Positions 63,644 through 64,000 of a DNA stretch of 64,000 nucleotides are shown here, piece by piece (position 1 is the first letter of the stretch; every line of letters starts with the position of its first letter). The DNA lies in the NCBI RefSeq assembly GCF_014207605.1, contig NZ_JACHHI010000003.1:62001-126000 (forward strand), read 5' to 3'. A program made the position numbers and the translations under genes. Below the pieces are notes generated by a model. The model was not told the DNA's origin and made no database searches. It saw nothing but the letters and a program-made list of their open reading frames with translations. This stretch comes from Negativicoccus succinicivorans. GTDB taxonomy: Bacteria; Bacillota; Negativicutes; Veillonellales; Negativicoccaceae.

Positions 63644-64000
63644 GCGACGAACAGTTTATGCGTCAAGCGCTGGCGCTCGCGGATCGCGCCGCCGCCGTCG
63701 GAGAAATCCCCATCGGCGCGATTGTCGTGTGTGACGGCAAGGTGGTCGGCAGCGGTTACAACTTGCGCGAATCCATTCCCGACGCCACCGCGCACGCGGA
63801 AATGATCGCGCTGCGGGAAGCTTGCAAAAACTTGCAACGCTGGCGGCTTTCCGACTGCACGCTCTACGTCACGATTGAACCGTGTCCGATGTGCGCCGGC
63901 GCGATCGTCAACAGCCGCATCAAGCGGCTTGTCTACGGCGCCGCCGACAGCAAAGCGGGCGGTGTTGAAAGCATCTTTCGCATTGCGGATCATGACGCGC
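63640..64000 (+). CDS. tadA: tRNA-specific adenosine deaminase, 3' end outside window
   Basis: Converts A34 to inosine in tRNA-Arg(ACG). About 120 residues are visible. The start is TTG at 63640, overlapping the previous stop (TTGA), with GGGAGG seven bases upstream. The zinc-site motifs HAEMIALREA and PCPMCAGAI are present, along with the SRIKRLVYGA segment. The gene runs off the right edge, so the C-terminus is missing. Confidence 0.93.
   Translation, partial: MSDEQFMRQALALADRAAAVGEIPIGAIVVCDGKVVGSGYNLRESIPDATAHAEMIALREACKNLQRWRLSDCTLYVTIEPCPMCAGAIVNSRIKRLVYGAADSKAGGVESIFRIADHDA

Overview
The window is a 64 kb chromosomal segment of a mid-GC bacterium of the Firmicutes type, most likely a non-sporulating Negativicutes/Veillonellales member. 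The evidence is two T-box leaders, several ECF vitamin/amino-acid transporters, the ywiB-argS gene pair, GGAGG ribosome sites with many TTG/GTG starts, and what look like remnants of a sporulation-era murA/mreB/spoIVB neighbourhood. The placement is inferred from gene content, not from a marker gene. No rRNA, phage, transposase or CRISPR array is present.

Layout: 1-6 kb holds the end of an aldehyde dehydrogenase and a minus-strand envelope block (murA, a degenerate MreB paralogue, a small biotinyl-like exported protein, a SpoIVB-type S55 peptidase). 6-17.5 kb carries abgT-pepT, an ECF S component divergent from dedA, ywiB-argS-pyrG, and a YkvI-type transporter with an aminotransferase. 17.5-20.8 kb is a T-box-controlled ECF transporter, probably for tryptophan, in which the S component is fused to one ATPase. 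20.8-22.9 kb has a sodium:solute symporter and a RibU-like S component. 22.9-24.9 kb is an AT-rich island with LemA and DUF3137 genes. 24.9-27.2 kb pairs tatAC with a divergent Tat-exported HD-domain protein. A tRNA-Gly and three exported or membrane protein genes follow. 32-36.6 kb is a tight six-gene operon (DUF2157, GDYXXLXY, ArsR, SixA, YfbR, pyridoxal kinase). 36.6-38.2 kb has three usp genes. 39.8-40.2 kb has two tandem candidate small RNAs. 40.3-42.9 kb is an amino-acid ABC transporter with an upstream leader peptide. 43-52.2 kb is a purine operon (permease-purE-C-F-M-N-H-D). 52.2-57.2 kb has LOG and RidA genes, a TetR regulator and ileS under a T-box. 57.2-62.1 kb is a cluster of exported repeat proteins. 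The end holds xpt, a hemolysin III homologue and a truncated tadA.

The most unusual region is 57.2-62.1 kb. Four exported-protein genes share a roughly 80-residue module and/or a 20-residue motif repeat. Three of them carry the same structured 5' leader RNA just ahead of the ribosome site. One is interrupted exactly at an A AAA AAC slippery heptamer followed by a stable stem, with the continuation of the protein in the -1 frame. Other candidates for new biology are the complementary degeneracy of the two ATPases in the ECF transporter, the tandem small RNAs at 39.9-40.2 kb, and the one-substrate Tat locus.

Starts were chosen by ribosome-site spacing and often differ from the longest possible reading frame. 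All family names come from reading the translated proteins; no database search was run.
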